In this document: one piece after another, positions 16,686 through 24,835 of the stretch
Layout of the letters: every line of letters starts with the position of its first letter
How positions within the stretch are numbered: position 1 is the first letter of the stretch
NCBI GenBank assembly: GCA_963752225.1
Contig: CAVVXS010000007.1
Coordinates: forward strand, 930,001 to 994,000
Direction: 5' to 3'
Source: JBBROS01 sp963752225
Lineage (GTDB): Bacteria > Pseudomonadota > Alphaproteobacteria > Acetobacterales > Acetobacteraceae
Length of the DNA: 64,000 bases
Program-made: the position numbers and the translations under genes
The notes under the pieces: model-generated
Told to the model about the DNA's origin: nothing
Database searches by the model: none
Seen by the model: only the letters and a program-made list of their open reading frames with translations

Positions 16686-17738
16686 TCAGCTCCCCGTGCC
16701 CGCCGCCGCGCTGGCATGCATGTAGTCGGTCCAGCGCTCCGGGCGCCGTTTCAGCACGCCGGTCGCCGCCATGAACTGCAGGATCGGCAGCGAGCCGTGC
16801 ACGTCCAAGGTGTAGGTCATGCCGGACCGCATCACCTCGACCAGGTCGGGCAGCGGGGTCTTGTCGCCGGTGACCTTCGCGTAGGTGGCGGCCGCGGCTT
16901 CGGTGTCGGCGGCGATCAGCGCCGTCGCTTCGGCCAGCGCCGCGAGGACGGCGCGGACCAAAGCGGGGTTGGCGTCGTAGAACCGGGTCGGCATGCCGAG
17001 GATGTTGAACGACGCCGGGCCGCCGAGAATGGCGTTCGAGTTCGTCACCTCGTGCACGCCGGGCGCCTTCATTGCACGCTGGGTGAAGGGCGGCGCGCCG
17101 AAATAGCTGGTGATCTCGCCGCCGGACAGCAGCGCCGCAACCGCGTCCGGGTGGCTCATCGACACCGTCAGCGGATCCAGCCGCGCGTAGTCCGCCTCGC
17201 CCCACAGCTTGGCGGCTGCCATCTGCAGATAGATCGCCTGGTTCGAGACCTTGGCCGCGGGCAGTGCGATCTTCATGCCCGGCCGGTAGTCGCCGACGTC
17301 GTGCACCGACGCTTCGCGCGTGACGAGCGCGATCGGCGCCAGGTTGAAGCCGCACAGGCCCTTCACCTCGTAGCGCTGCCCGGCGGTGCGCGACCAGATG
17401 GTGCCGAGGCCGGGCACACCGAGCGAGGCGATGTCGAGGCCGCCCGACAGCAGCGCGTCGTTCATGACGTCGCTGGAGCGGAAGGTGGACCAGCCGACCT
17501 CGACCGCGCCGAGCCCGGCCTCGGCGGCGTGGCGCTCGATCAGCTTGCGGTCTTCCAGGATGGCCATTTGGGCGTAGCCGACGCCGAACTGGCGGGCGAT
17601 GCGCAGCGGCGGCACCTCGGCCCCGGCCGGGCGGATCGCCGCCGCGGCCAGGCCGACGCCCAGCCCGGCGCCCAGCCCAACGCCCAGCAGGGTGCGGCGC
17701 GGCATTGCCCGTGGTGGGCTCGACTGGTTGGCTCGCAT
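16686..17738 (-). CDS. ABC transporter substrate-binding protein (NitT/TauT type)
   Basis: A 350-residue periplasmic solute-binding protein with a Tat-like signal (PRRTLLGVGLGAGLGVGLAAA). The body follows the nitrate/sulfonate/taurine-binding pattern: YAQMAILEDRKLIERHA early on, then DIASLGVPG. No permease or ATPase gene is adjacent, so it is an orphan binding protein in this window. It is divergent from the RraA-like gene, with 82 bp between the two starts. The ligand is unknown. Confidence 0.85.
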   Translation of the reverse strand: MRANQSSPPRAMPRRTLLGVGLGAGLGVGLAAAAIRPAGAEVPPLRIARQFGVGYAQMAILEDRKLIERHAAEAGLGAVEVGWSTFRSSDVMNDALLSGGLDIASLGVPGLGTIWSRTAGQRYEVKGLCGFNLAPIALVTREASVHDVGDYRPGMKIALPAAKVSNQAIYLQMAAAKLWGEADYARLDPLTVSMSHPDAVAALLSGGEITSYFGAPPFTQRAMKAPGVHEVTNSNAILGGPASFNILGMPTRFYDANPALVRAVLAALAEATALIAADTEAAAATYAKVTGDKTPLPDLVEVMRSGMTYTLDVHGSLPILQFMAATGVLKRRPERWTDYMHASAAAGTGS

Positions 17739-17820
17739 CGCAAAACCCTCGTGCCGCTGCCGTGCTTGGGCGAGAGTAGAGCAGATCGCCGGACCCCGAC
17801 ACCTCAAAGCAGGACTGCCC

Positions 17821-18543
17821 ATGATCGCCGACACCGACGCCTTCGCGGTTCTGCGCGGGATCGCGACCGCCACGATCACCACCGTGCTGCTCAAGCGCGG
17901 CCTGCGCACCGTGTGGATGCGCGGCACGCGGCCGTTGCGGCCGGGTCAGCCCCGGGTGGTGGGCCGGGCGTTCACGATGCGCTTCGTGCCGGCACGGGAG
18001 GACCTGGCGACGCCGGCGGCCTGGGCGGCGCCGAACTCCACCCGCGCGGCGATCGAGGCGATGCCGGAGGGCTGCGTCGCCGTGGTGGATGCGATGGGCG
18101 TCGCCGACGCCGGCATCCTCGGCGACATCCTATGCGCGCGGATGCAGAAGCGGGGTGTCGCGGCGCTGGTAACGGACGGGGCGGTGCGCGACCTGGCGGG
18201 GGTGATGTCGACCGGGTTGCCGATCTGGTGCCAGGGCGCGGCGGCGCCGGCCGCGGTCACGGCGCTGACCTTCGTGGGGTGGCAGGAACCGGTGGCGTGC
18301 GGCGGGGTCGCGGTGTTTCCGGACGATGTGGTGGTGGTGGACGGCGACGGCGCCGTGCTGATCCCGGCGGCGCTGCTGGACCACGTGCTGTCGGAAGCGC
18401 CGGCGCAGGAGGAGGCGGAGGCGTGGATCATGGAAGAGGTCGGGCGCGGCGTGCCGCTGCCGGGGCTTTATCCGATGAACGAGGACACCAAGGCGCGTTA
18501 CGAGCAGGTGCTGGCGGCGCGGATGCTGGAGCGGCGGGGATAG
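17821..18543 (+). CDS. RraA-like protein (ribonuclease regulator / aldolase-like fold)
   Basis: A 240-residue protein of the RraA/MenG family. Characteristic segments are AVVDAMGVADAGILGDILC, then GVAALVTDGAVRDLAGV and PDDVVVVDGDGAVLIP. The family includes RNase E inhibitors and 4-hydroxy-4-methyl-2-oxoglutarate aldolases that share the D-G-x-x-R-D motif seen here (TDGAVRD). Members of this length in alphaproteobacteria are more often metabolic than RNase regulators, so the role is left open. Start ATG at 17821. Confidence 0.88.
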   Translation: MIADTDAFAVLRGIATATITTVLLKRGLRTVWMRGTRPLRPGQPRVVGRAFTMRFVPAREDLATPAAWAAPNSTRAAIEAMPEGCVAVVDAMGVADAGILGDILCARMQKRGVAALVTDGAVRDLAGVMSTGLPIWCQGAAAPAAVTALTFVGWQEPVACGGVAVFPDDVVVVDGDGAVLIPAALLDHVLSEAPAQEEAEAWIMEEVGRGVPLPGLYPMNEDTKARYEQVLAARMLERRG

Positions 18544-18548
18544 ACGAG

Positions 18549-18592
18549 CCAGGGGCTCGGCCCCTGGACCCCGCTGGGGGCGGCGCCCCCAG
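18549..18592 (+). terminator. Double GC-rich hairpin (repeat element, possible terminator)
   Basis: CCAGGGGCTCGGCCCCTGG (18549-18567) and a second hairpin CTGGGGGC-GGC-GCCCCCAG (18574-18592), starting 5 bp after the RraA-like stop and just before the convergent gene's stop. No T-run follows. The same arrangement recurs at 33255-33368 and, inverted, at 3839-3889, so it is a dispersed repeat that may also end transcription between convergent genes. Confidence 0.7.
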
Positions 18593-18600
18593 ACCCGCCC

Positions 18601-19209
18601 TTACGGCGCTTCCTTGGCGGGCAAGGCGGGGCGCGGCAGGGGGGCGAATTCGACCGATTTCGAGTCGCCGCCCAGCATGGCCGGGTCGAGGCTGCCGCCG
18701 CCGGCCGGGTCGCCGCCGGGGTCGACGTCGCGGTTGAGCGGCGCCGGCGGGCCGTTGGACTGCGCCGCTTGGTCGGGGGCACCCTCGGCCTCCTCGGTGC
18801 GGCCGCCTTGCGGGTGGTTGGCCTGCAGCTCGACCCGCACCGCCTCGACTTTCTGGGCCAGGCGGCGCGAGAACGGCAGGCGATAGGCGCGGGGTTCGCC
18901 GGCCGGGAAGTTGTCGTCGCCCAGGGCCTCGAGCCAGAGGTGGACCGCGCCGGGGTTGCCGGTGGCCGGGTCGGGATCGACGGTGCGGGCCCATAGCACC
19001 TGGAACCGCGGCGGCAACGGGTCCGGCGTGGACCAGCCGAGCAGGCCCTTGGTGCCGAAGAACACCCCGACATAGGCGAGGCTGGTGAGCACGATCACCG
19101 CGGATTTCAGCGGCCACGGCCAGCGGGTCCGCGCCACGCCGACCAGCGCCAGCACGCCGAGCGCCGCATAAGCGAGCGACAAGCCGACCACCTGCGCCTG
19201 CAGGCTCAT
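18601..19209 (-). CDS. Two-span membrane protein with low-complexity C-terminus
   Basis: A 202-residue protein with two N-terminal membrane segments (LSLAYAALGVLALVGVA and AVIVLTSLAYVGVFFGT), a soluble middle (LPPRFQVLWARTVDPDPATG) and a Pro/Gly/Ala-rich end. No known family. It is the last gene of a four-gene minus-strand operon with a TolQ-like channel, an ExbD-like protein and a pentapeptide-repeat membrane protein; the gap to the preceding gene is 25 bp. Confidence 0.72.
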   Translation of the reverse strand: MSLQAQVVGLSLAYAALGVLALVGVARTRWPWPLKSAVIVLTSLAYVGVFFGTKGLLGWSTPDPLPPRFQVLWARTVDPDPATGNPGAVHLWLEALGDDNFPAGEPRAYRLPFSRRLAQKVEAVRVELQANHPQGGRTEEAEGAPDQAAQSNGPPAPLNRDVDPGGDPAGGGSLDPAMLGGDSKSVEFAPLPRPALPAKEAP

Positions 19210-19234
19210 GGCCCGGTCCGGCGTCGCCAGACGC

Positions 19235-19879
19235 TCACCGCACCGGCCGGCGCTGCACGTCGCGCGGGTCGCGCAGCCGCTGCAGCAGCGATTTCGGGTC
19301 GTGCGCCACGTCGGTCACGCGGCCGTCGGCGTCCACCACGAAGCGTGCGGCCGTTTTCTCGTCGCCGCCGTGGTCGAGATACAGCGTGTCGTAGTGCACC
19401 ACCTGCACCGTCGGGTTCAGCTTCTCGACCCGCACCGAAACCGGAACCGGCGCCCCGGTCAGGGCGGCGAACTGGTAGACGTTGACGGTGTATTCGCCGG
19501 CGACGATGCCGCGGATGCTGACGGTTTCCTGGCGGATCGGCGACGGGATCTTCTTGCCGGCCACGGTGATGAAATCGTTGGCGCCGCCCCGGTCGTCCCG
19601 CTCCAGCACCATGAAGCCGGCTTCGTGGCGGCGATACCAGACGACGTTGCCGAGCGGGTCCTCGACGAACAGATCCATGTCGTCGGGATGGTTGTCGGGC
19701 CAGCTCATGGTGATCAGGAACTCGGCCTTGGGGTCGACCTTGCCCTCCTTGGCGTCGGGCGCGATGCTCAGCAGCGCGATGAAGAACAGGAACGCCAAAA
19801 CCTGCATCGCCTTGAACAGCATCACGCCGAACGGGTCGAACGCTTCCTCGCGGGGGAACAGGTCGAACTCGTCGTTCAT
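19235..19879 (-). CDS. ExbD/TolR-like single-span protein with periplasmic beta domain
   Basis: A 214-residue protein: short cytoplasmic N-terminus, one membrane span (GVMLFKAMQVLAFLFFIALLS, residues ~23-43), then a periplasmic beta-rich domain (PDDMDLFVEDPLGNVVWYRR; IVAGEYTVNVYQFA) resembling domains that describe 'D-M-D-L' sequences in DUF2135-like proteins. The topology matches ExbD/TolR/MotB, and an Asp just before the span (FDPFGVML) sits near where ExbD has its proton-carrying Asp (FIDVML). Its start overlaps the stop of the TolQ-like gene (ATGA). Partnering with that channel is inferred. Confidence 0.72.
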   Translation of the reverse strand: MNDEFDLFPREEAFDPFGVMLFKAMQVLAFLFFIALLSIAPDAKEGKVDPKAEFLITMSWPDNHPDDMDLFVEDPLGNVVWYRRHEAGFMVLERDDRGGANDFITVAGKKIPSPIRQETVSIRGIVAGEYTVNVYQFAALTGAPVPVSVRVEKLNPTVQVVHYDTLYLDHGGDEKTAARFVVDADGRVTDVAHDPKSLLQRLRDPRDVQRRPVR

Positions 19880-20727
19880 CCTGCCCGGTTCCAAGGCCGT
19901 TCCAGCACCGGGACGACGTGCAGCTCGAGCATGCGGACGGCGGTGGCGAACAGCTCGCCGGTCGCGGCCTCGAGCATGTAGTACTGGATCTTGACCAGGA
20001 TCGAGCCGACCAGCCCGGCCAGGGTGGTGTACATGGCGATCGCCATGCCGTCGCTCATCAGCGACATGGAGGACTTGATGGCGCCGCGGTCGGCCGGGTC
20101 GAGGCCGGCGATCGGCGCCAGCATGACGATGAAGCCGATGATGGTGCCGACGAGGCCGAGCTTCATCATGGTGTCGCTGACGAAGCCGCCGAGCGGGTTG
20201 GAGCCGCGCAGCCGCACCGCCAACACGCGCAGCAGCAGCGACTGGTCGAGCGAGCGGGCGCCCTGCGCGAGGGTGGTTTGCGCGTCGGCCTTCAGCACGA
20301 GGTCGCGGACATGGCCGGCCACCAAGCCGTCGGGCAAGGCCCCCCTGCCCTCGACGTCCACGCGGGCGCCGTTGACGGTGATGCGGCCCTCGCTTCCGGC
20401 GAGCAGCTGCGCGGCCTGGCGGGTGGCGTCGGCCTCACGCGACACCGCGGCGGTGCGCCACAGGCAATGCAGCGTGGTCGCGACATAGAGCAGGACGATC
20501 GCCGACGAGATGTAGGTGCGGTCGGCCAAGACCATCCGGCGGATCAGCCCGAAATGCCACAGGAGAACGAAGCCGAATACGGTCAGCCCGGTGAAAATGA
20601 GCCAGTATTGCAGGAGGGTGCGCCCGCCCCAGACCGTGCGTCGCCGCCCTCCGACCACGTCCTGCGTTCCACCCACCACAGCTCTTGTCCTTGCCTGCGT
20701 TTGGGGGGCAGGCTCCCCCGTCCCCAT
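19876..20727 (-). CDS. MotA/TolQ/ExbB family proton channel-like protein
   Basis: About 283 residues with an N-terminal pair of spans (YWLIFTGLTVFGFVLLWHFG; SSAIVLLYVATTLHCLW) and a C-terminal pair containing the family motif: MMKLGLVGTIIGFIVMLAPI then GMAIAMYTTLAGLVGSILVK. This GLxGTxxG...AMxTTLxGL pattern is diagnostic of MotA/TolQ/ExbB proton channels. The ATG at 20727 is chosen; a TTG at 20760 and GTG codons downstream are alternatives, and the first ~35 residues look non-structural. It is coupled to the ExbD-like gene by an ATGA overlap. Confidence 0.85.
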   Translation of the reverse strand: MGTGEPAPQTQARTRAVVGGTQDVVGGRRRTVWGGRTLLQYWLIFTGLTVFGFVLLWHFGLIRRMVLADRTYISSAIVLLYVATTLHCLWRTAAVSREADATRQAAQLLAGSEGRITVNGARVDVEGRGALPDGLVAGHVRDLVLKADAQTTLAQGARSLDQSLLLRVLAVRLRGSNPLGGFVSDTMMKLGLVGTIIGFIVMLAPIAGLDPADRGAIKSSMSLMSDGMAIAMYTTLAGLVGSILVKIQYYMLEAATGELFATAVRMLELHVVPVLERPWNRAG

Positions 20728-20793
20728 GCGGAGGATGCACGGCTCAAGCGACGGTTCCAAGGGGCTGGCGCACGTTTCTCCGGTGCGAGAGCA

Positions 20794-22710
20794 CTACCTG
20801 GCCGGACTCCGCGGAGACGCGGCGGACGCCACGTTCGAACCCTTGGCGGCCGGCGCCGACCGGTTGGTCATCATCAGCGGCGTTTGCAACTCCTCGGTCG
20901 GCTGGGGGAGATCGAGCAGCCGCATCTTGGTTTCCTCCGACATGACGATGCTGCCGGCGCACGCCGGCTGGCTCAGTTCTTTCGCGAGATGGCTGAGTTC
21001 GTCGCTGTCGGGTTTGAACCGCACCGCCTTCTCGTCGAACAGCGTATGGACGAAGCTTGCGAGCACGAACGGCGCGCCGTCGGCTGCGCAACCGAGTTCC
21101 TTCCATAGCTTGTGCAGCTCCCGCTCATGGACGATCTGCGTTCCCGCCGGGTTTTCCACCAGAGCGTCGCTGGCTTTGATCTCACCCTCGCCGGGTGCCG
21201 GCCGGTCGGGATCCAGATTGGGACGCAAACGGCCGAGCATGAGGTCTTTCACCTCACCGTCGAGGACGTAGCGGTCGATCGCTCGGTGTATGGCCTGCAC
21301 ATCCACCGGCGCCGCGCATCGCTCCCTGTCCAGGCCCTTGCAGGACGGATCGCTCGCCTTGACTGCTTCAACGACCCGTACGCCCGGCTTCTCGGCTTTG
21401 ATCGAGCGGAAGTCGGTGCGCCAAACAACGGCGCCTTTCAGCGACGCGCCCGCCAGGTTGGCGCCCTGGAACGAGGCGCCCTGGAGATACGCCTCGGCCA
21501 AGTTGGCGCCGCGCAGATCGGCCCCGGCCAGCGACACGCCGCGGAGGTCGGCGCCGGCCAGCGAAACGCCCTGCAGCTGGGCGCCGTTGAGCAGGGTGCC
21601 CCAGAGTTGCGCGCCGGCGATGGCTGCCCCTTGCAGGTTCGCGCCGGCCAGCGACGCCGCTTCCAGCCGCGCCCGGAACAGCGACACGCCCTGCATCTGG
21701 GCGTTGTCGAGGACGGCACCGGTCATCCACGTGTTGTCGAACCAAGACCCGTGCAGCGCGGCCCGGGTGAACGCAGCCCCTTCGAGGTGCGCGTTGGTGA
21801 AGTCGGTCCGCGGCAGCACGGTATCGATCAGTACGGCGCCCTCGAGGTGCCGACCGCGTGCGGACGTGATCACGGGCGCGGCGTAGAGCTTGGTGGCTGT
21901 GTCGTAGGTTTTGCGGTCGGCCAGGTCGATGCCGGACAGCACCAGCCGGTTGATCCACAGGCTGGCGGGCCGGGAGGTGGCGGGATCGACGGGTCCGGCG
22001 ACCAACGCCTCGCGGAGCGGGAACCACGGCACCCATTCCTGCATTCCTTCGCCCGGGAAGGTCGCGACACCCAAGACCAGGGCCGCGACGCCGATCGTTG
22101 CCGTGTAGAACGGCCACAGCCGGAGGCGGAGCCAGCTCAGGACCTGCGGTGGTCCGGCCCATACGATACGGGGCCAAAGCCGCCAGATCAGCACCAAGTC
22201 GGCCAGAACGAGCACCCGCTGGATCCAGGTGGTCCACTCGTCGTGGTAGGCGAGGAACTGCACCTCGAAGAACAGCAGCAGGCTGATGGGCCCGACGATC
22301 AGGGTCAGCCAGGCGACGGCCACGACCAACTCTGAAACGAACGGCTGCCGCCTCAGCCGGTTGCCGACCAGCAGCTCGACGAACAGGTTGATCGCGAACG
22401 GAGCCGGCGTCGGCTTGGCGAGGAACGCGCGCGCCCGCTCGGCGAGCATCGACAAATGCAGCAGCACGTAGGCATGCGCCACGAGGAATAGCAGCGGGCC
22501 GACGCGGAAGAAGCCTTTCAGCGGCAGGTCGACACCAAGGAACGGCAGTTTGACCGGGTTGTCGAGAAAGAGATCCCGGTGCGTGACGCCGGCTGCGGCG
22601 ACCAGCAGATAGAACAGCACGAAGACGTAACTGAACCACAGGCTTGCGGTGGCTTCCGCGCCTTTGGTCACGATGTCTTCGACATCTTTCGAGGCATCCG
22701 AGGCAGCCAT
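20794..22710 (-). CDS. Membrane-anchored pentapeptide-repeat protein
   Basis: A 638-residue protein in three parts. The first ~220 residues carry five or so membrane segments (around 27-42, 70-90, 127-150, 163-180, 203-218). Residues ~286-435 are pentapeptide repeats of the A(D/N)LxG type, including two identical consecutive GVSLAGADLR units. The last ~200 residues are soluble, with three Cys (CKG, RCAA, GCAAD region and PACAG) and no known family. The ATG at 22710 follows AGGAGGG. It is first in the operon with the TolQ/ExbD-like pair, and a CRP-like palindrome lies 63 bp upstream. Function unknown. Confidence 0.85.
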   Translation of the reverse strand: MAASDASKDVEDIVTKGAEATASLWFSYVFVLFYLLVAAAGVTHRDLFLDNPVKLPFLGVDLPLKGFFRVGPLLFLVAHAYVLLHLSMLAERARAFLAKPTPAPFAINLFVELLVGNRLRRQPFVSELVVAVAWLTLIVGPISLLLFFEVQFLAYHDEWTTWIQRVLVLADLVLIWRLWPRIVWAGPPQVLSWLRLRLWPFYTATIGVAALVLGVATFPGEGMQEWVPWFPLREALVAGPVDPATSRPASLWINRLVLSGIDLADRKTYDTATKLYAAPVITSARGRHLEGAVLIDTVLPRTDFTNAHLEGAAFTRAALHGSWFDNTWMTGAVLDNAQMQGVSLFRARLEAASLAGANLQGAAIAGAQLWGTLLNGAQLQGVSLAGADLRGVSLAGADLRGANLAEAYLQGASFQGANLAGASLKGAVVWRTDFRSIKAEKPGVRVVEAVKASDPSCKGLDRERCAAPVDVQAIHRAIDRYVLDGEVKDLMLGRLRPNLDPDRPAPGEGEIKASDALVENPAGTQIVHERELHKLWKELGCAADGAPFVLASFVHTLFDEKAVRFKPDSDELSHLAKELSQPACAGSIVMSEETKMRLLDLPQPTEELQTPLMMTNRSAPAAKGSNVASAASPRSPAR

Positions 22711-22772
22711 GACGCCCTCCTGCACGGTGCACTACCGAAACATCGCGTTAGCACGGGGCCGCTGGCGTAGCG

Positions 22773-22788
22773 TGTGACGCGCGTCACA
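22773..22788. promoter_or_regulatory. CRP/FNR-type palindrome TGTGA-N6-TCACA
   Basis: TGTGACGCGCGTCACA is a perfect 16-bp inverted repeat with the exact half-sites of a CRP box. Its centre is about 70 bp before the pentapeptide-repeat start codon, a plausible position for an activator or repressor of that operon; it lies only 13 bp past the stop of the amino acid permease. Which CRP/FNR-family protein would bind is not shown by the sequence. Confidence 0.6.
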
Positions 22789-22800
22789 GCGCCTGTGTGC

Positions 22801-24264
22801 TCAGGAGGGCTTGGAGCGGGGGTGCCGCAACACCGAATGCTTGCGGCTATAGGCGAAGTAGATCCCCGCGCCGATTGCCATCCAGACGAACAAACGAAGC
22901 CATGTGAACAGCGGCAAGCCGGCCATCAGCAGCAAGCAGAACAGCACGCCCAGTCCCGGCACGATCGGCACGCCGGGCACGCGGAACGGCCGCTCGGTGC
23001 GGGCGTCGGTGCGGCGGAGATAGATGACTGCGCCGCAGACCAGGATAAATGCGAACAGGGTGCCGATGCTGACCATCTCGCCGAGGATGCCGATCGGCAC
23101 CGTTGCCGCGACCGCGGCCACCACGGCGCCGACGATGACGTGGCTCCAGACCGGCGTCTGCAACGACGTCTGCAGGCGCGAGAACACCGGCGGCAGCAGC
23201 CCATCCTCCGACATGCTGAAGAACACCCGGCTCTGCCCATACAGCAGCACCAGGATCACCGTCGTGAGCCCGGCCAGGGCGCCGATCTTCACCACGATCG
23301 AAAACCAGGCCTGTCCGATCACGTCCACGCCCTTGGCGATCGGGTCGGCCACGTCGAGTTCGGTGAACGGCACGAGCCCGGTCAGCACGCCTGCCACGAG
23401 CACGTAAAGCACCGTGCACAGCGCCAGCGAGCCCAGGATCCCGATCGGCATGTCGGTCTGCGGCCGCTTGGCTTCCTGGGCCGCCGTCGAGACGGCATCG
23501 AAACCGAGAAAGGCGAAGAACACTACCCCGGCCCCGCGCAGCACGCCGCTCCAGCCGAAATGGCCGAACTCGCCGGCATTGTCTGGGATGAACGGATGCC
23601 AATGCGCGCTGTCGATGGCAAACGCCCCGGCGACGATGAAGGCGACCACGACCAGCAGCTTGATTGCCACCATCACGTTGTTGAGCCGGGCCGAATCGCG
23701 GGTTCCCAGGATCAGCAGCGCCGTCAGCGCCACGATGATGCCGGCGGCCGGCAGGTTCAGCAGGGCAGCCGTCTCGGTGCCATCGGGGAGCTTCACCGGC
23801 GTGCCTGGCGCCGCGGCCAGGGCCGGCGGGATGTGCAAGCCGATCGTGCCCATGAGGCTCGTCGCATAACCGGACCAGCCGACCGCGACGGTCGCCGCTC
23901 CCATCGCGTATTCGAGGATCAGATCCCAGCCGATCATCCAGGCGAAGATCTCGCCGAGGGTCGCGTAGGTGTAGGTGTAGGTGCTGCCGCTGACCGGCAG
24001 CATCGACGCCAATTCGGCGTAGCACAGGCCGACGAAGCCGCAAACGATGCCGCCGAGCACGAATGACAGCATGATGCTGGGGCCCGCATACTTCGCGGCC
24101 GCGGTTCCGGTCAGCACGAAGATGCCGGCGCCGATGATCGCGCCGATTCCCATCGCGGTAATGCTGAAGGGTCCCAGCGTCTTGGCCAGCTTGTGGTCGG
24201 GGGCGTTGCTGTCGGCGATGATGTCGTCGACCGTCTTGCGCGCCATCAGGCCTCGGTCGGGCAT
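22801..24264 (-). CDS. APC family amino acid permease
   Basis: A 487-residue, twelve-span amino acid transporter. The N-terminal signature is GPFSITAMGIGAIIGAGIFV with the substrate-binding G-A-G-I-F in helix 1, followed by SGSTYTYTYATLGEIFAWMIGW; FLGFDAVSTAAQEAKRPQTD is the conserved helix 6 region. It is most like cationic or neutral amino acid permeases of the YfnA/CAT type. The ATG at 24264 follows AGGAG. It begins 22 bp after the CXXCW gene of the methanol oxidation cluster, so it is probably read on the same transcript, an unusual partner. Confidence 0.92.
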   Translation of the reverse strand: MPDRGLMARKTVDDIIADSNAPDHKLAKTLGPFSITAMGIGAIIGAGIFVLTGTAAAKYAGPSIMLSFVLGGIVCGFVGLCYAELASMLPVSGSTYTYTYATLGEIFAWMIGWDLILEYAMGAATVAVGWSGYATSLMGTIGLHIPPALAAAPGTPVKLPDGTETAALLNLPAAGIIVALTALLILGTRDSARLNNVMVAIKLLVVVAFIVAGAFAIDSAHWHPFIPDNAGEFGHFGWSGVLRGAGVVFFAFLGFDAVSTAAQEAKRPQTDMPIGILGSLALCTVLYVLVAGVLTGLVPFTELDVADPIAKGVDVIGQAWFSIVVKIGALAGLTTVILVLLYGQSRVFFSMSEDGLLPPVFSRLQTSLQTPVWSHVIVGAVVAAVAATVPIGILGEMVSIGTLFAFILVCGAVIYLRRTDARTERPFRVPGVPIVPGLGVLFCLLLMAGLPLFTWLRLFVWMAIGAGIYFAYSRKHSVLRHPRSKPS

Positions 24265-24286
24265 CGCTTGCTCCTGGTCCGGCGTC

Positions 24287-24835
24287 TCATTGCCCGAGGA
24301 AGTCGGGCTCCGCATCCTGCATGGCATAGCCCGCCTCCCGCCAGCCATCCGTGCCGTCCGGGAACCAGGCGGCGGCGGCGACGCCGAACAGCGCCGCCCG
24401 CTTGGCCGCGTTCCAGCTCATCCAACAGTCGCGCAGGCAATAGAACACCACCGGCAAGCCCGGATGGGCGGCGGCAAGTTCGGCCAGGCGCTGGCGCAAC
24501 TGCTGCTCGAGCGCCGGCGGAAGCACGCCGCGGCCGATGTCGGGCCACCACAGGCTGCCCGGGATGTCGCGATGCACGACCGGCAACCACGGCGTGCCGG
24601 GCCGCATGCCCGGCGGCCGCCGGGGCGCCGGCAGCACGTCGATGAGCACGGCCGCCCCATGCTCCACCATGCCACGCACCTCGTCGAGCGACACGACGCG
24701 GGCGCCCGCCACGGTCGACGGAACCGGGGCGCGGTAGTCGTCGAGGCGGAAGCCTTCGGGTTCCGGAACGGCGGCGGCCAGCATCCCCGCCAGCAGCAAC
24801 AGCAGCGGCAGCCCGCTACGGCGCCGTTGCGGCAA
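24287..24835 (-). CDS. PQQ-dependent catabolism-associated CXXCW motif protein
   Basis: About 182 residues: a signal peptide (LPLLLLLAGMLAAAVPEPEG) and a rhodanese-like domain whose active-site region reads FYCLRDCWMSWNAAKRA, giving the CxxCW motif that defines this family. Members sit beside PQQ dehydrogenases and their cytochromes and are exported. The start is uncertain: TTG at 24835 (20-bp overlap with the upstream gene) gives a full signal peptide, whereas the ATG at 24784 would cut into it. It is fourth in the xoxF operon. Confidence 0.82.
   Translation of the reverse strand: MPQRRRSGLPLLLLLAGMLAAAVPEPEGFRLDDYRAPVPSTVAGARVVSLDEVRGMVEHGAAVLIDVLPAPRRPPGMRPGTPWLPVVHRDIPGSLWWPDIGRGVLPPALEQQLRQRLAELAAAHPGLPVVFYCLRDCWMSWNAAKRAALFGVAAAAWFPDGTDGWREAGYAMQDAEPDFLGQ

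Noticed and set aside
17821..18543. True RraA regulator of RNase E
   Set aside because: The protein is longer than RraA (about 160 aa) and the family is mostly aldolase-like; only the family name is kept.
20794..22710. Pentapeptide repeats read as a CRISPR-like or DNA repeat array
   Set aside because: The DNA repetition is in frame, imperfect and explained by the protein repeat; there are no unique spacers.
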